Positions 42,090 to 51,126 of a stretch of 64,000 nucleotides of DNA are shown in pieces. Each line of letters begins with the position of its first letter. The first letter of the stretch is position 1. The notes beneath the pieces were generated by a model. It was given only the letters and a program-made list of their open reading frames with translations, searched no databases and was not told the DNA's origin. The stretch comes from Streptomyces xylophagus (GTDB taxonomy: Bacteria > Actinomycetota > Actinomycetes > Streptomycetales > Streptomycetaceae): positions 467,654 to 531,653 of the forward strand of contig NZ_JNWO01000003.1 of assembly GCF_000716435.1 (NCBI RefSeq), written 5' to 3'. The position numbers were made by a program, and so were the translations under genes.

Positions 42090-44047
42090 CACCGTCGCAC
42101 CGGAGCCGCCAACCGTCGTAGTCTCAGGGCGAGTTGGATCTCCAGGGCACGGCCCGGGTCCTGCCAGTCCTCGCCTAGGAGCCGGCCCACGCGTTCCAGC
42201 CGCTGGGCCACGGTGTTGACGTGGACGTGCAGGTCGTCCTTGGTCCGGGCGGGACTCATGCCGCAGGCGAAGTAGGCGTCGAGGGTGCCCAGCAGATCGG
42301 TGCCGCGCCGCTCGTCGTAGCGCACGACCTGGCCGATGGTCCGCTCCACGAAGCCGCCGATGTCGCGGTCTCCGGCGAGGAGCAGTCCGAGGAAGCCGAA
42401 GTCCTCGGCGGCGGCGCCGTCTCCCGAACGGCCCAGCAGACGCAGGGCGTCGAGGCAGCGACGCCCCTCCTCGTAGGCGGCGGCGACGGCGTCCGGCTGG
42501 TCGGCGAGTTTCTCGACGGGGGCGGAAGCACCGACGGTGACCGCCTCGTGTACAGCCGCTCCCAGGTGGGCGGCGGTGCGTCGGGCCAGGCCCGTGGCGG
42601 TGTCGCCGGGGCCGAGGGGCAGCAGCAGGACGGTTCCGCCGTCGCGGGCGGCGGCGAGGCCCTGCCGGGTGCCGGCGAGATGCGAGGCGGCGGACCACAG
42701 TCGTCTGCGCGCGGCGCTCTCCTGGTCGGCGTCGGCTGCCGTGCCGTCGAGCCGGGCGGCGAGCACGACGTGGGTGGCGTCCAGGTCGGCGTGCAGCCGG
42801 GACGCGCGCTCCCGCAGCAGGCGTGGGTCGCGGTCGCGGGCGTCGAGCAGATCGTCCAACAGCTCGCCGCGAACGCGCTGTTCGGCCTCGGCGGCCGATC
42901 TGCGGGCGAGCAGGAGCAGGGAGGTGACCATGGCGGCGCGTTCCAGGGTGCGTTGGTCGACCGGGTCGAGGCCGGGGTGTCCGCGCAGCACGAGCGCGCC
43001 GAGGAGTTCGCCTCCGGCGGCCACGGCGGCGATCCAGTCGTCCCGGTGCCGCACCGCGTGCCCCTCCGTACGGGACGCTTCCAGCGCCTTCGTGGGTGTG
43101 GCGTCGGTCTCGGTGAACTCGACCACCCCGTCGAGGACTTGGGAGACGGCAGCGGCCACGTCGTGGACCCCGCCGCCGCGCAGCACGAGTTCGGCGAGCC
43201 GGTCGTGGACGTCGGAGGCGCGCTCGATGACTCCGCTGCGGTCCTGGATGATCTCGTTGGCGCGCTCCAGACCGGCGAGTGCCGCGCGGGTCTCGGTGAG
43301 CAGGTTCGCGGTGTCGATGGCGGCCGCGGCGAGCGCGGCGAAGGAGCCGAGCAGCGCGATCTGCTCCCGCTCGAAGACCCGCGCCCGCCGGTCCGCCGCG
43401 AACAGCACCCCGATCACCCGGTGCCCGAGCATCAGTGGCACCCCGAGGATCGCCACGAGCCCCTCGTCCCGTACCCCGGAGTCGATGGTGAGGGTGTGCT
43501 GGAAGCGGTCGTCCTTGAAGTAGTCGTCGGTGACGTACGGCCGTGCCGTCTGGGCCACGAGTCCGCCGAGCCCCTCCCCCATGCCCAGGCGCAACTGCTG
43601 GAAGCGGGCCGCGACCGAGCCCTCGGTGACCCGCATATAGGTGTCGCCCCTGGCCGGGTCGTTGAGGCTGAGGTAGGCGATGTCGGTGCCGAGCAGCGAC
43701 CGGGCGCGCTGGACGATCGCCTGCAGTACGGCGTCCAGGTCGCGCAGGCCGGCGAGGTCGTGGGCCGTCTCGAAGAGCGCGGAGAGCTCGGCCTCACGCC
43801 GTCGGCGTCCCTCCAGCTCCGAACGCACGCGCAGCGCGAGGGACTTGGCGTGTTCAAGTCCGGCGATCAGCGCGGCCGGTCTCCCGTCGGCGCGGGCGAG
43901 CAGCACCGGCTGCTCATAGGCGTCGACGGAGGCGCCCCGGGCCAGCAGCTCCAGGAACGGCGCCTCGGCACTGCTCGGTCGCGCTCCGGCACCGGAGTCG
44001 GTGGTGGAACGCTCGGCGGACTGCGTGTGATCGCTGGACATGCTCAC
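42089..44047 (-). CDS. GAF domain-containing PucR/CdaR-type transcriptional regulator
   Basis: A 652-residue regulator. A GAF sensor occupies about residues 85-250 (ALFETAHDLAGLRDLDAVLQ; SLLGTDIAYLSLNDPARGDT; GVLFAADRRARVFEREQIAL). A second regulatory segment follows. The C-terminal HTH_30 domain ends with TLDAYFACGMSPARTKDDLH, then VHVNTVAQRLERVGRLLG. GTG 44047 has a GGGGA site 5 bases upstream; ATG 44059 and ATG 44041 are alternatives. It lies between the MHS transporter and bdhA, whose upstream regions share a palindrome, so it is probably their activator; inducer unknown. Confidence 0.87.
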   Translation of the reverse strand: MSMSSDHTQSAERSTTDSGAGARPSSAEAPFLELLARGASVDAYEQPVLLARADGRPAALIAGLEHAKSLALRVRSELEGRRRREAELSALFETAHDLAGLRDLDAVLQAIVQRARSLLGTDIAYLSLNDPARGDTYMRVTEGSVAARFQQLRLGMGEGLGGLVAQTARPYVTDDYFKDDRFQHTLTIDSGVRDEGLVAILGVPLMLGHRVIGVLFAADRRARVFEREQIALLGSFAALAAAAIDTANLLTETRAALAGLERANEIIQDRSGVIERASDVHDRLAELVLRGGGVHDVAAAVSQVLDGVVEFTETDATPTKALEASRTEGHAVRHRDDWIAAVAAGGELLGALVLRGHPGLDPVDQRTLERAAMVTSLLLLARRSAAEAEQRVRGELLDDLLDARDRDPRLLRERASRLHADLDATHVVLAARLDGTAADADQESAARRRLWSAASHLAGTRQGLAAARDGGTVLLLPLGPGDTATGLARRTAAHLGAAVHEAVTVGASAPVEKLADQPDAVAAAYEEGRRCLDALRLLGRSGDGAAAEDFGFLGLLLAGDRDIGGFVERTIGQVVRYDERRGTDLLGTLDAYFACGMSPARTKDDLHVHVNTVAQRLERVGRLLGEDWQDPGRALEIQLALRLRRLAAPVRR

Positions 44048-44116
44048 AGGATTCCCCATCGCCGGGCCGGCCGGTCAGGCCTGTGGATAACTCAGAATTC
44101 CCTGCGCGACAGCGGT

Positions 44117-44917
44117 TCAGTGCGCGGTCCACCCGCCGTCCATGACCAGCGAGGTGCCGGTCACGAAGGACGCCTGCGGGCCGCACAGATAGGCCACGGC
44201 CTCGGCGACCTCCTCCGGTTCGATGAGCCGTTTGACCGCGCTGTCCTGCAGCAGCACCTCGGTCAGCACCCGCTCCTCGGGAATGCCGTGCGCGTGTGCC
44301 TGGTCGGTGAGCTGCCGTTCGACGAGGGGGGTGCGCACATAGGCGGGGTTCACACAGTTCGAGGTGACGCCATGGGGTGCGCCTTCGAGGGCGGCGGTCT
44401 TGGAGAGTCCCTCCAGACCATGTTTGGCGGCCACATACGCGGACTTGAAGGCGGAGGCGCGCAGCCCATGGACGGAGGACACATTGACGATCCGGCCCCA
44501 GCCCTGCCCGTACATATGGGGCAGGGCGCCGCGGATGAGCCGGAAGGGTGCCTCCAGCATCACGGTGAGCACCGTGTGGAAGACGTCGGGCGGGAACTCC
44601 TCGATGGGGCGCACCAGTTGCAGCCCCGCGTTGTTCACCAGGACGTCCGTGCCGGCGGCGGCGTGCTCTGCGGCGTCGAGGTCGGTGAGGTCGAGGACAT
44701 ACGGCTCGACGGTTCCCACGAGGTCCTGCGCCTGCTCGGCGAGCGTCGCCAGTCCTGGAGCGTCCAGGTCGACCGCTCTGACCTTGGCCCCGGCGGCGGC
44801 CAGCCGCAGCGTGCAGGCGCGGCCGATACCGCCGGCGGCACCGGTGACGAGGGCGGTACGGCCGCCGAGATCGAGGAGGCCGGGGTGGGAGCCCGGGAGG
44901 GCGTTGGGCACGGTCAT
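44117..44917 (-). CDS. bdhA: 3-hydroxybutyrate dehydrogenase (SDR family)
   Basis: A 266-residue short-chain dehydrogenase. Cofactor motif TALVTGAAGGIGRACTLRLA, NNAG in DVLVNNAGLQLVRPIEEFP, catalytic Ser in IVNVSSVHGLRAS and YxxxK in SAYVAAKHGLEGLSK. VHGL after the Ser and PAYVRTPLVERQL are characteristic of D-3-hydroxybutyrate dehydrogenases, which oxidise 3-hydroxybutyrate to acetoacetate with NAD. It ends about 70 bases before the regulator start in the same direction. A perfect 6+6 palindrome lies 36 bases upstream. Confidence 0.88.
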   Translation of the reverse strand: MTVPNALPGSHPGLLDLGGRTALVTGAAGGIGRACTLRLAAAGAKVRAVDLDAPGLATLAEQAQDLVGTVEPYVLDLTDLDAAEHAAAGTDVLVNNAGLQLVRPIEEFPPDVFHTVLTVMLEAPFRLIRGALPHMYGQGWGRIVNVSSVHGLRASAFKSAYVAAKHGLEGLSKTAALEGAPHGVTSNCVNPAYVRTPLVERQLTDQAHAHGIPEERVLTEVLLQDSAVKRLIEPEEVAEAVAYLCGPQASFVTGTSLVMDGGWTAH

Positions 44918-44952
44918 AGGTCGACCCTAGACAGCGCCCCCGCCCCACCACA

Positions 44953-44969
44953 TATGGGCTGCACCCATA
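44953..44969 (-). promoter_or_regulatory. Palindrome upstream of bdhA
   Basis: TATGGG (44953-44958), CTGCA, CCCATA (44964-44969): perfect 6-bp arms, 5-base spacer, 36 bases upstream of the bdhA start. The same arm and spacer pattern occurs before the MHS transporter (40504-40520). Confidence 0.5.
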
Positions 44970-44971
44970 CT

Positions 44972-45451
44972 TCAGTCGGAACTCGTGGTGTCAAACCATG
45001 TGGGTGCGTCCGCCAGGGTCTGCTTGATCCGGAACAGTTGGTGATCACTGAGCTCGGGCAGCGCATCCAACTCGAACCAGCCGACCTCCAACGACTCGTC
45101 GTCGTTCACGGCTGCTTCTCCGCCCACCGCCCGGCACTGCAGCGTGATGTCCATGAACTGGCAGGCGTCGCCGTTGGGATAGCTGATCGGCCCCCCGGCC
45201 TTGACCATGACAATCCGTTCGGCCACGCACTCGACGGCCGTCTCCTCGAACACCTCGCGCACCGCGCAGACGGCGGGCTGTTCACCGGGCTCGGGAATGC
45301 CGGAGGGCAGAGCCCACTCGTGGTTGTCCGACCGCTTGCCCAGCAGGACGCGACCCGCGTCGTCGAAGACAACGGCACTCACCCCCGGAAGCCACAGCAG
45401 CTGGTGCCCGGCGGATTCCCGGATCGTACGAATGAAGTCAGGAGTAGCCAT
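44972..45451 (-). CDS. NUDIX hydrolase
   Basis: A 159-residue pyrophosphohydrolase. The Nudix box reads GIPEPGEQPAVCAVREVFEE followed by TAV: G-x5-E-x7-REVFEE is intact, while the usual Gly near the end is Ala. The N terminus (LLWLPGVSAVVFDDAGRVLL) and ECVAERIVMVKAGGPISYPN resemble the ADP-ribose/NADH-type small NUDIX proteins common in Streptomyces. Substrate unknown. Upstream of bdhA in the same direction with a 54-base gap containing the bdhA palindrome, so probably separately controlled. Confidence 0.9.
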   Translation of the reverse strand: MATPDFIRTIRESAGHQLLWLPGVSAVVFDDAGRVLLGKRSDNHEWALPSGIPEPGEQPAVCAVREVFEETAVECVAERIVMVKAGGPISYPNGDACQFMDITLQCRAVGGEAAVNDDESLEVGWFELDALPELSDHQLFRIKQTLADAPTWFDTTSSD

Positions 45452-45528
45452 GCACCGACCCTAACGGGACGATCCATGGCCGCTCCACGAACTACCGTCC
45501 CCGCGGCGGGCGTACAACAGGCGTACGG

Positions 45529-47139
45529 TTACACGTCGCCCGCGCGCCGCCTGCGCACACCCGCGCCGATCGCCCAGCCGAGGCCGCCCGCGGCGACGAG
45601 CACCAGGGCGATCTCGGGCAGGATGCCGAGCTTCGTGGCCGGTGTCTCCGAGGAGCGCAGCGGCACCTTCTGGACCAGGGAGTCGGCGACGAACATGCCG
45701 GTCTTCTGCGTGATCTTCCCGTCGGGCATGATGATCGCGCTGACGCCACTGGTCACCGGCACGGTAACGGTCCGGCTGTGCTCGACGGCGCGCACCCGGG
45801 ACATGGCGAGCTGCTGGTAGGTCATCTCGCTGCGGTCGAACGTGGCGTTGTTGCTCGGCACGGAGATCAACTGGGCGCCGTCGGTGACCTCGGAGCGCAC
45901 GGCCCAGTCGAAGGCGGCCTCGTAGCAGGTGACCAGGCCGATCTTGGCGCCGTTCATGGTGAACACGCCCGGCTTGGTGCCCCGGCTGAAGTCCTGGCGG
46001 ACCATGCTGGTCCAGTTCTTGTTGATCGCCCCGAGCAGCGAACGCATCGGGAGGTACTCGCCGAACGGCTGGATCTGCCGCTTGTCGTAGGTGTCGGTGG
46101 GGCCCTTCACCGGGTCCCAGAGGATCTGCTCGTTGTAGAGCTTGCCGTCCCGTTCGACGACGCCACCGACCGAGATGGGCGCGCCGATCGCCTTGGCCGC
46201 CGCGTCGATGTCGGTGTACGCCTGGGCGTCGGCGAACGGATCGACGTCGGAGGAGTTCTCCGGCCACAGGACCACATCGGGCTTCGCGACCTTGCCCGCC
46301 TTGACCTTCGCGGCCAGCCGCAGCGTCTCCTTGACGTGGTAGTCGAGCACGGCACGCCGTTGGGCGTTGAACTCCAGCCCCGCGCGCGGGACGTTGCCCT
46401 GGATGACCGCGACCGTCGTGGTGCCGTCCTCGGCCTTGTCGCTCACCAGGGACCGCGCGGCGACCGCGCCCACCACCGGCACGGCCACGCTCAACAGGGC
46501 CACCGTCGCGGCGGACCGCTGCACGACGCGGGTGCGCCGGCCCTCCAGGACCAGGCGCACGATCTCGTACAGGCCGAAGCCGCACAGGACGACCCCGAAA
46601 CCGAGGACCGGGGTGCCGCCCACCGCGGCGAGCGGCAGGAAGACACCGTCCGCCTGACCGAACGCGATCTTGCCCCAGGGGAAGCCGTGGAAGGGGACAC
46701 GCGCGCGTACCGCCTCACCGGCGATCCACAGCGCCGCCGCCCAGACCGGCCAGGCGGGCAGCTTCGACACCGCGGTGATGCCCGCGCCGACCAGTGCGAC
46801 GAAGACCGCCTCGGCCACCACCAGGGCGATCCAGGGCCCCGGGCCGACCTCGACGCCGGTCCACACCAGCAGCGGCAGCAGGAATCCGAGGCCGAAGAGG
46901 TAGCCGAGGCCGAGGCCCGCCTTCCAGCTCCGGCCGCGCAGCACCCACGCGAAGCAGGCGAAGGCGGGCAGCGCCAGCCACCACAGGGTGCGGGGCGGGA
47001 AACTGACGTAGAGCAGCACTCCGGAGAGCGCTGCTACGGCGGCCGGAACCAGGCGGGCGAGCCGGGCGAGGCGCGAAACGGGCGCGGCCTGTGGCTCCAG
47101 CTGGTCCGACTCGTCCACGGAAGTTGCGGTGACGGTCAC
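45529..47139 (-). CDS. lnt: Apolipoprotein N-acyltransferase
   Basis: A 536-residue membrane enzyme that adds the third acyl chain to the N-terminal Cys of lipoproteins. About seven N-terminal spans (e.g. LSGVLLYVSFPPRTLWWLAL) precede a nitrilase-type domain. Catalytic triad: Glu in VVLWPENSSDVDP, Lys in YDKRQIQPFGEYLPMRS, Cys in GLVTCYEAAFDWAV. PFHGFPWGKIAFGQADG is typical of Lnt. GTG 47139 starts it. Streptomyces often have two Lnt proteins; which of them this is cannot be told here. Confidence 0.93.
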   Translation of the reverse strand: MTVTATSVDESDQLEPQAAPVSRLARLARLVPAAVAALSGVLLYVSFPPRTLWWLALPAFACFAWVLRGRSWKAGLGLGYLFGLGFLLPLLVWTGVEVGPGPWIALVVAEAVFVALVGAGITAVSKLPAWPVWAAALWIAGEAVRARVPFHGFPWGKIAFGQADGVFLPLAAVGGTPVLGFGVVLCGFGLYEIVRLVLEGRRTRVVQRSAATVALLSVAVPVVGAVAARSLVSDKAEDGTTTVAVIQGNVPRAGLEFNAQRRAVLDYHVKETLRLAAKVKAGKVAKPDVVLWPENSSDVDPFADAQAYTDIDAAAKAIGAPISVGGVVERDGKLYNEQILWDPVKGPTDTYDKRQIQPFGEYLPMRSLLGAINKNWTSMVRQDFSRGTKPGVFTMNGAKIGLVTCYEAAFDWAVRSEVTDGAQLISVPSNNATFDRSEMTYQQLAMSRVRAVEHSRTVTVPVTSGVSAIIMPDGKITQKTGMFVADSLVQKVPLRSSETPATKLGILPEIALVLVAAGGLGWAIGAGVRRRRAGDV

Positions 47140-47374
47140 TCCGGGAGTGTACGGCGGTTGACCTTGGCGCCGACAGCACGGTCCGGATGGCAGCCCAGGG
47201 CACTGAACTGGGCCGCAGCAGCATCGTTCCTGCGCAACTCGTCCACAAATCGGTCATCAGCCGTTACGGTGTGCCGGAGCCCCTGTCGTGCGGTCGGTCC
47301 AGGCCAGGACGGCGGGGGCCGTCACTGGTCGGGGGCGGCCGGGTTCGGGGGGCGGCGGGGTGGGATCCACGGGG

Positions 47375-48442
47375 ATGGCGTCGGCGACCGGTCCGGACGC
47401 CGACAGTGAAAGACGAAACGTTTCGGATGCGGCGGGCGTCGTGGTGCTCGGGGCGTGCGCCGCGTGGTCGCTGATCACCGCCGCCATGCACGACGGCCGG
47501 CCCGAGGGTGTGCTGCTCGCGGTCCTCGCGGTCTCCGCCGGTTACGCCTCGGGGCGGATCTCCGGGGCGCTGGTGCCGGTCGCCGCGCCCTGCGTCGTAG
47601 CGCTGGCCGGGCTCGGTCTGGCACTGGCCGAACCGCGTCTCGCGCCGGGCCCCCAGTTCACCGTCCCGCTCGGCCACGCGGGAGCCACCGCGGCCCTGCT
47701 GACCCTGGCCGTCGGCTCCGCGTGCTGCGCCACCTGGGCCGCCTCGACTCCGGCACTGCGGCTCGCGTCGGGGCTGCTGGCCGCCGGGATCACGGTGACG
47801 TCGGCCGTGCTGGGATCGATCACGGGCTTCGCCATGTGCACGGCGGTGCTGCTGTGCTCGCTCGCCGCCGGCCGGATGGAGCACCGGGGACTCGGTGTCG
47901 CGGGTCTGGGCCTGGCCACGGCGCTGGTGACCGGGGCCACCTGGGCCGTCGCCGGAAACGTGCTCCCGGAGGGGCTGACCACGTCCCTGGAGGGCCGGCT
48001 GACCCCGCACCGGGTCCAGCTGTGGCAGGACGCCCTGCACATGGCGCATCAGGATTCCGCCCTGGGGGTGGGTCCGGGGCGCTTCGGGGAGCTGAGCAGC
48101 GCGGCGGCCGAGGCCCTGCTGCCGGACGGGAAACCGCACTCCGCGCCGCTTCAGATGGCGGCCGAGCAGGGAGTCGTCGGCGTACTCCTGCTGGCGGCGG
48201 CCTTCGGCTGGGTGCTGCACGCGCTGTGGCGCACTCCGCGTTCCACCCCGATCGCGCTCACCGCGGGCGTCGCGCTGACCGGGCTCGCGTTGATCGCCTC
48301 GGTCGGCAACGCGCTGAGCTTCACCTCGGTGTCGGTCGGCGCCGGTTTCCTGGCCGGCCTTGCCACGGCCCGCCCGCTCGCCGACGACTCCTCGCGCACA
48401 GCGTCGGACGCACGCACGCGTGGCGACCGTCTGTCCCCCTGA
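47375..48442 (+). CDS. O-antigen ligase/Wzy-like polytopic membrane protein
   Basis: A 355-residue integral membrane protein with about nine hydrophobic segments (e.g. AGVVVLGACAAWSLITAAMH; LASGLLAAGITVTSAVLGSI). An extracytoplasmic loop carries the Wzy_C/O-antigen-ligase signature RLTPHRVQLWQDALHMAHQD, then ALGVGPGRFGELSS and KPHSAPLQMAAEQG. ATG 47375 is preferred; GTG 47288 in frame adds 29 low-complexity residues. It is divergent from lnt, a pairing that suggests a cell-envelope role, perhaps polymerising or ligating a surface glycan. Confidence 0.8.
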   Translation: MASATGPDADSERRNVSDAAGVVVLGACAAWSLITAAMHDGRPEGVLLAVLAVSAGYASGRISGALVPVAAPCVVALAGLGLALAEPRLAPGPQFTVPLGHAGATAALLTLAVGSACCATWAASTPALRLASGLLAAGITVTSAVLGSITGFAMCTAVLLCSLAAGRMEHRGLGVAGLGLATALVTGATWAVAGNVLPEGLTTSLEGRLTPHRVQLWQDALHMAHQDSALGVGPGRFGELSSAAAEALLPDGKPHSAPLQMAAEQGVVGVLLLAAAFGWVLHALWRTPRSTPIALTAGVALTGLALIASVGNALSFTSVSVGAGFLAGLATARPLADDSSRTASDARTRGDRLSP

Positions 48443-48448
48443 AGGGCG

Positions 48449-48994
48449 TCAGCGCACCACGCCGGGCGTGGGCGGCACCAGCCGGTCCGTGATGATCCGT
48501 ACGGCCGCCTCCGCGTTGTCCACGGTGATCGTGAACGTGTGCCCGTCCCACAGCTGCAGCACGATGCCCTCGCCACGCCGTACGACGACGGCGGTGCCCT
48601 TCTCGGGCCGCCAGCGGTAGCCCCAGCCGCCCCACTGGCGCGGGGTGACGTGCGGGGCGAACTCGGCGCCCGCGACGCTCGCGAGAGGGATGCGGCGGCG
48701 CGGCACACCGATGTGACCGCAGCGCACTTCGAGGGTCTCCGTGTCGACCTTCAGGGCGACATGCACGAAGGCGAGCGTGCCGAACAGCATCAGCAGTCCG
48801 GCCGCGATGCACCCGACGACGGACATGGCGAGCGGGGCGATGCCGGACGTCCAGGCGGAGTCCACGGCCAGCTCGATGCCGAGCGCCATGCAGGCGGCAC
48901 CGGCGAGCGCCAGCAGCCACTGGAACCGGTTCGTCGCGCGTCCGGTCCAGATCTCGGTCTGCGGGATGGTTTCGTCGCGGGGGTGGTCCCTCAT
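48449..48994 (-). CDS. Membrane protein with PH-like domain
   Basis: A 181-residue protein with two hydrophobic spans (WLLALAGAACMALGIELAVD; LAMSVVGCIAAGLLMLFGTL) followed by a cytoplasmic beta-rich domain (RCGHIGVPRRRIPLASVAGA; HTFTITVDNAEAAVRIITDR) of the bacterial PH / DUF3093-like type. ATG 48994 (MRDHPRDET) is chosen over an upstream in-frame ATG at 49066 because the extension looks random. It converges with the Wzy-like gene with only 6 bases between the stops. Confidence 0.75.
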   Translation of the reverse strand: MRDHPRDETIPQTEIWTGRATNRFQWLLALAGAACMALGIELAVDSAWTSGIAPLAMSVVGCIAAGLLMLFGTLAFVHVALKVDTETLEVRCGHIGVPRRRIPLASVAGAEFAPHVTPRQWGGWGYRWRPEKGTAVVVRRGEGIVLQLWDGHTFTITVDNAEAAVRIITDRLVPPTPGVVR

Positions 48995-49100
48995 GCCTAC
49001 GAGACTACTCAGGTTTCGCTGCGCGGGTACCGCGTTGCGGAGGGTGACCGTTTTGTGCGACGGCACGGTGGACGCACAGCGTCCGGGTCGTCGCCTGTGG

Positions 49101-49886
49101 TCAGTGGGCGGGGGCTACGGCCCGCAGCAGCCGACCTTCGGTGTAGGTCGACGCGGCTGCGGGCAGCGCGCCTTCCCGCCCGTTCAGGAGCACCGTCAGG
49201 CTGCCGTCCGCCAGCGCCTCGGGTGCGGGCTTTTCACCGATCCGGCGCAGTGCCTGGGCGGCCACCGCGTCCGCGGAGCCGTGCAGGACGAGCGGCGGGC
49301 GGTCGGGGCGCTGCACGGCCGCACGGATGCGTTCGGCGACCAACTCGTAATGGGTGCAGCCCAGGACGACGGTCGTTACATCGTCGGGCGTGAGCTCGGC
49401 GGCCGCGGCGACGGCGGCGTCGATGGCCGCCCCGTCCCCGCGCTCCACGGCCTCGGCCAGTCCCCAGCAGGGGATCTCGGTGACCGGCACACCGTCGGCG
49501 AAGTCCTCGATGAGGCCGCGCTGGTAGGGGCTGCCGGTGGTGGCGGGCGTCGCCCAGATCGCGAAGGGCGTGCCGCCGGCCGCGGCCGGCTTGATCGCCG
49601 GGACCGTGCCGATGACCGGGATACCGGGTTCCAGGCGGTCGCGCAGAACCGTCAGGGCGTGCACGGTCGCGGTGTTGCACCCGATGATCAGGGCGTCGGG
49701 CCGATGCGCGGCGGCGGCCTCGGCGACGGCCAGCGCGCGCTGGGCGACGTCTTCGGGAGTCCGCGGACCATAGGGCATGCCCTCGGGGTCCAGGGAGAGC
49801 ACGAGATCCGCGTCGGGGCGCACACGCCGTACAGCTGCGGTGGCCGCCAACAGACCGATTCCGGAGTCCATCAGCGCGATCTTCAC
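49101..49886 (-). CDS. Aspartate/glutamate racemase family protein (MurI-like)
   Basis: A 261-residue cofactor-independent racemase. N-terminal MKIALMDSGIGLLAATAAVR has the Asp-Ser pair of MurI; LIIGCNTATVHAL and VVLGCTHYELVAERI contain both catalytic cysteines. If it acts on glutamate it would supply D-Glu for peptidoglycan. The divergence of its N-terminal loop (LDPEGMPYGPRTPED in place of the usual D-x-x-x-x-PYG region) and its neighbours suggest it may be a paralogue rather than the main murI. Divergent from the glycosyltransferase. Confidence 0.83.
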   Translation of the reverse strand: MKIALMDSGIGLLAATAAVRRVRPDADLVLSLDPEGMPYGPRTPEDVAQRALAVAEAAAAHRPDALIIGCNTATVHALTVLRDRLEPGIPVIGTVPAIKPAAAGGTPFAIWATPATTGSPYQRGLIEDFADGVPVTEIPCWGLAEAVERGDGAAIDAAVAAAAELTPDDVTTVVLGCTHYELVAERIRAAVQRPDRPPLVLHGSADAVAAQALRRIGEKPAPEALADGSLTVLLNGREGALPAAASTYTEGRLLRAVAPAH

Positions 49887-49943
49887 CCGGCCACGATAGA
49901 CGATGGCCTCTGTGGATCCGCTCCGTTGGGGCAGACTGCGCCC

Positions 49944-51122
49944 GTGAGCGCCATCGTGTGGATCGCCGCCGGATCACTCGCCGCCTGGCTGTGGCTGCTG
50001 CTCTGCCAGGGCTTCTTCTGGCGCACGGACATCAGACTGCCGCCCCGCGCCGACCCGGACGACTGGCCGTCGGTCTGTGTGGTCGTCCCGGCCCGCGACG
50101 AGGCCGCCGTACTGCCCGAGAGCCTGCCGTCGCTCCTCGCCCAGGACTATCCCGGGCGGGCGGAGATCTTCCTTGTCGACGACGGCAGTTCGGACGGCAC
50201 CGGGGAACTGGCCCGTGAGCTGGCGCGGAAGCACGGCGGGCTGCCGCTGACCGTGGACTCCCCCGGCGAACCGCCGGCGGGCTGGACGGGCAAGCTGTGG
50301 GCCGTACGGCACGGCATCGGTCTGGCACGCGCGCGTGGGCCCGAGTATCTGCTGCTGACGGACGCGGACATCGCGCATACCCCGGACAGTCTGCGGGAGT
50401 TGGTGGCGGCGGCCCGCACCGGCGGCTTCGACGCCGTCTCGCTGATGGCCCGGCTGCGCGTAGAGAGCTTGTGGGAACGGCTGGTGGTGCCGGCGTTCGT
50501 CTACTTCTTCGCGCAGTTGTATCCGTTCCGCCGGATCGGCCGGAAGGGCGCCCGGACGGCAGCGGCGGCGGGCGGCTGCGTCCTGCTGCGCGCGGAGACG
50601 GCCGAGCGGGCGCGGATCCCGGACGCCATCCGGCACGCGGTGATCGACGACGTGGCACTCGCGCGTGCGGTCAAGGGCGGCGGCGGTCACATCTGGCTGG
50701 GGCTCGCCGAGCGGGTGGACAGCGTGCGCCCGTATCCGCGGCTGCACGACCTGTGGCGGATGGTCTCGCGCAGCGCGTACGCGCAACTGCGGCACAACTC
50801 GCTGCTGCTCCTGGGTACCGTCCTCGGCCTTGCGCTGGTGTATCTCGTGCCACCGGTGGCCCTGTTCGTGGGTCTGGCCGCCGGGAGTACGTCGACCGCG
50901 GTCCTCGGCGGTCTCGCGTGGCTGTTGATGACGGGTACCTACATCCCGATACTCCGCTACTACGGGCAGCCGCTGTGGCTCGCTCCCCTGTTGCCGTTCA
51001 CCGCGTTTCTGTACCTCCTGATGACCGTCGATTCCGCGGTGCAGCACTACAGGGGACGTGGTGCGGCCTGGAAGGGCCGCACCTACGCGCGTCCTGACGC
51101 CGTCGTCGGCGACGAGGGGTGA
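49944..51122 (+). CDS. Glycosyltransferase family 2, HpnB-like
   Basis: A 392-residue membrane glycosyltransferase. An N-terminal span (AIVWIAAGSLAAWLWLLLCQ) is followed by a GT-A domain: VCVVVPARDEAAVLPESLPS, IFLVDDGSSDGTGELARELA, metal-binding LLLTDADIAHTPDS, and the acidic IDDVALARAVKGGGGH. Three or so C-terminal spans (LLLLGTVLGLALVYLVPPVA; LWLAPLLPFTAFLYLLMTVD) resemble hopene-associated HpnB proteins. GTG 49944 starts it. No hopanoid genes are seen nearby, so the acceptor is unknown. It converges with the TerD gene with 4 bases between stops. Confidence 0.85.
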   Translation: MSAIVWIAAGSLAAWLWLLLCQGFFWRTDIRLPPRADPDDWPSVCVVVPARDEAAVLPESLPSLLAQDYPGRAEIFLVDDGSSDGTGELARELARKHGGLPLTVDSPGEPPAGWTGKLWAVRHGIGLARARGPEYLLLTDADIAHTPDSLRELVAAARTGGFDAVSLMARLRVESLWERLVVPAFVYFFAQLYPFRRIGRKGARTAAAAGGCVLLRAETAERARIPDAIRHAVIDDVALARAVKGGGGHIWLGLAERVDSVRPYPRLHDLWRMVSRSAYAQLRHNSLLLLGTVLGLALVYLVPPVALFVGLAAGSTSTAVLGGLAWLLMTGTYIPILRYYGQPLWLAPLLPFTAFLYLLMTVDSAVQHYRGRGAAWKGRTYARPDAVVGDEG

Positions 51123-51126
51123 GGGC

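Noticed and set aside
42221..45820. A 1199-codon plus-strand frame across the regulator and bdhA
   Set aside because: Shadow of three convincing minus-strand genes with catalytic motifs; composition is typical antisense.
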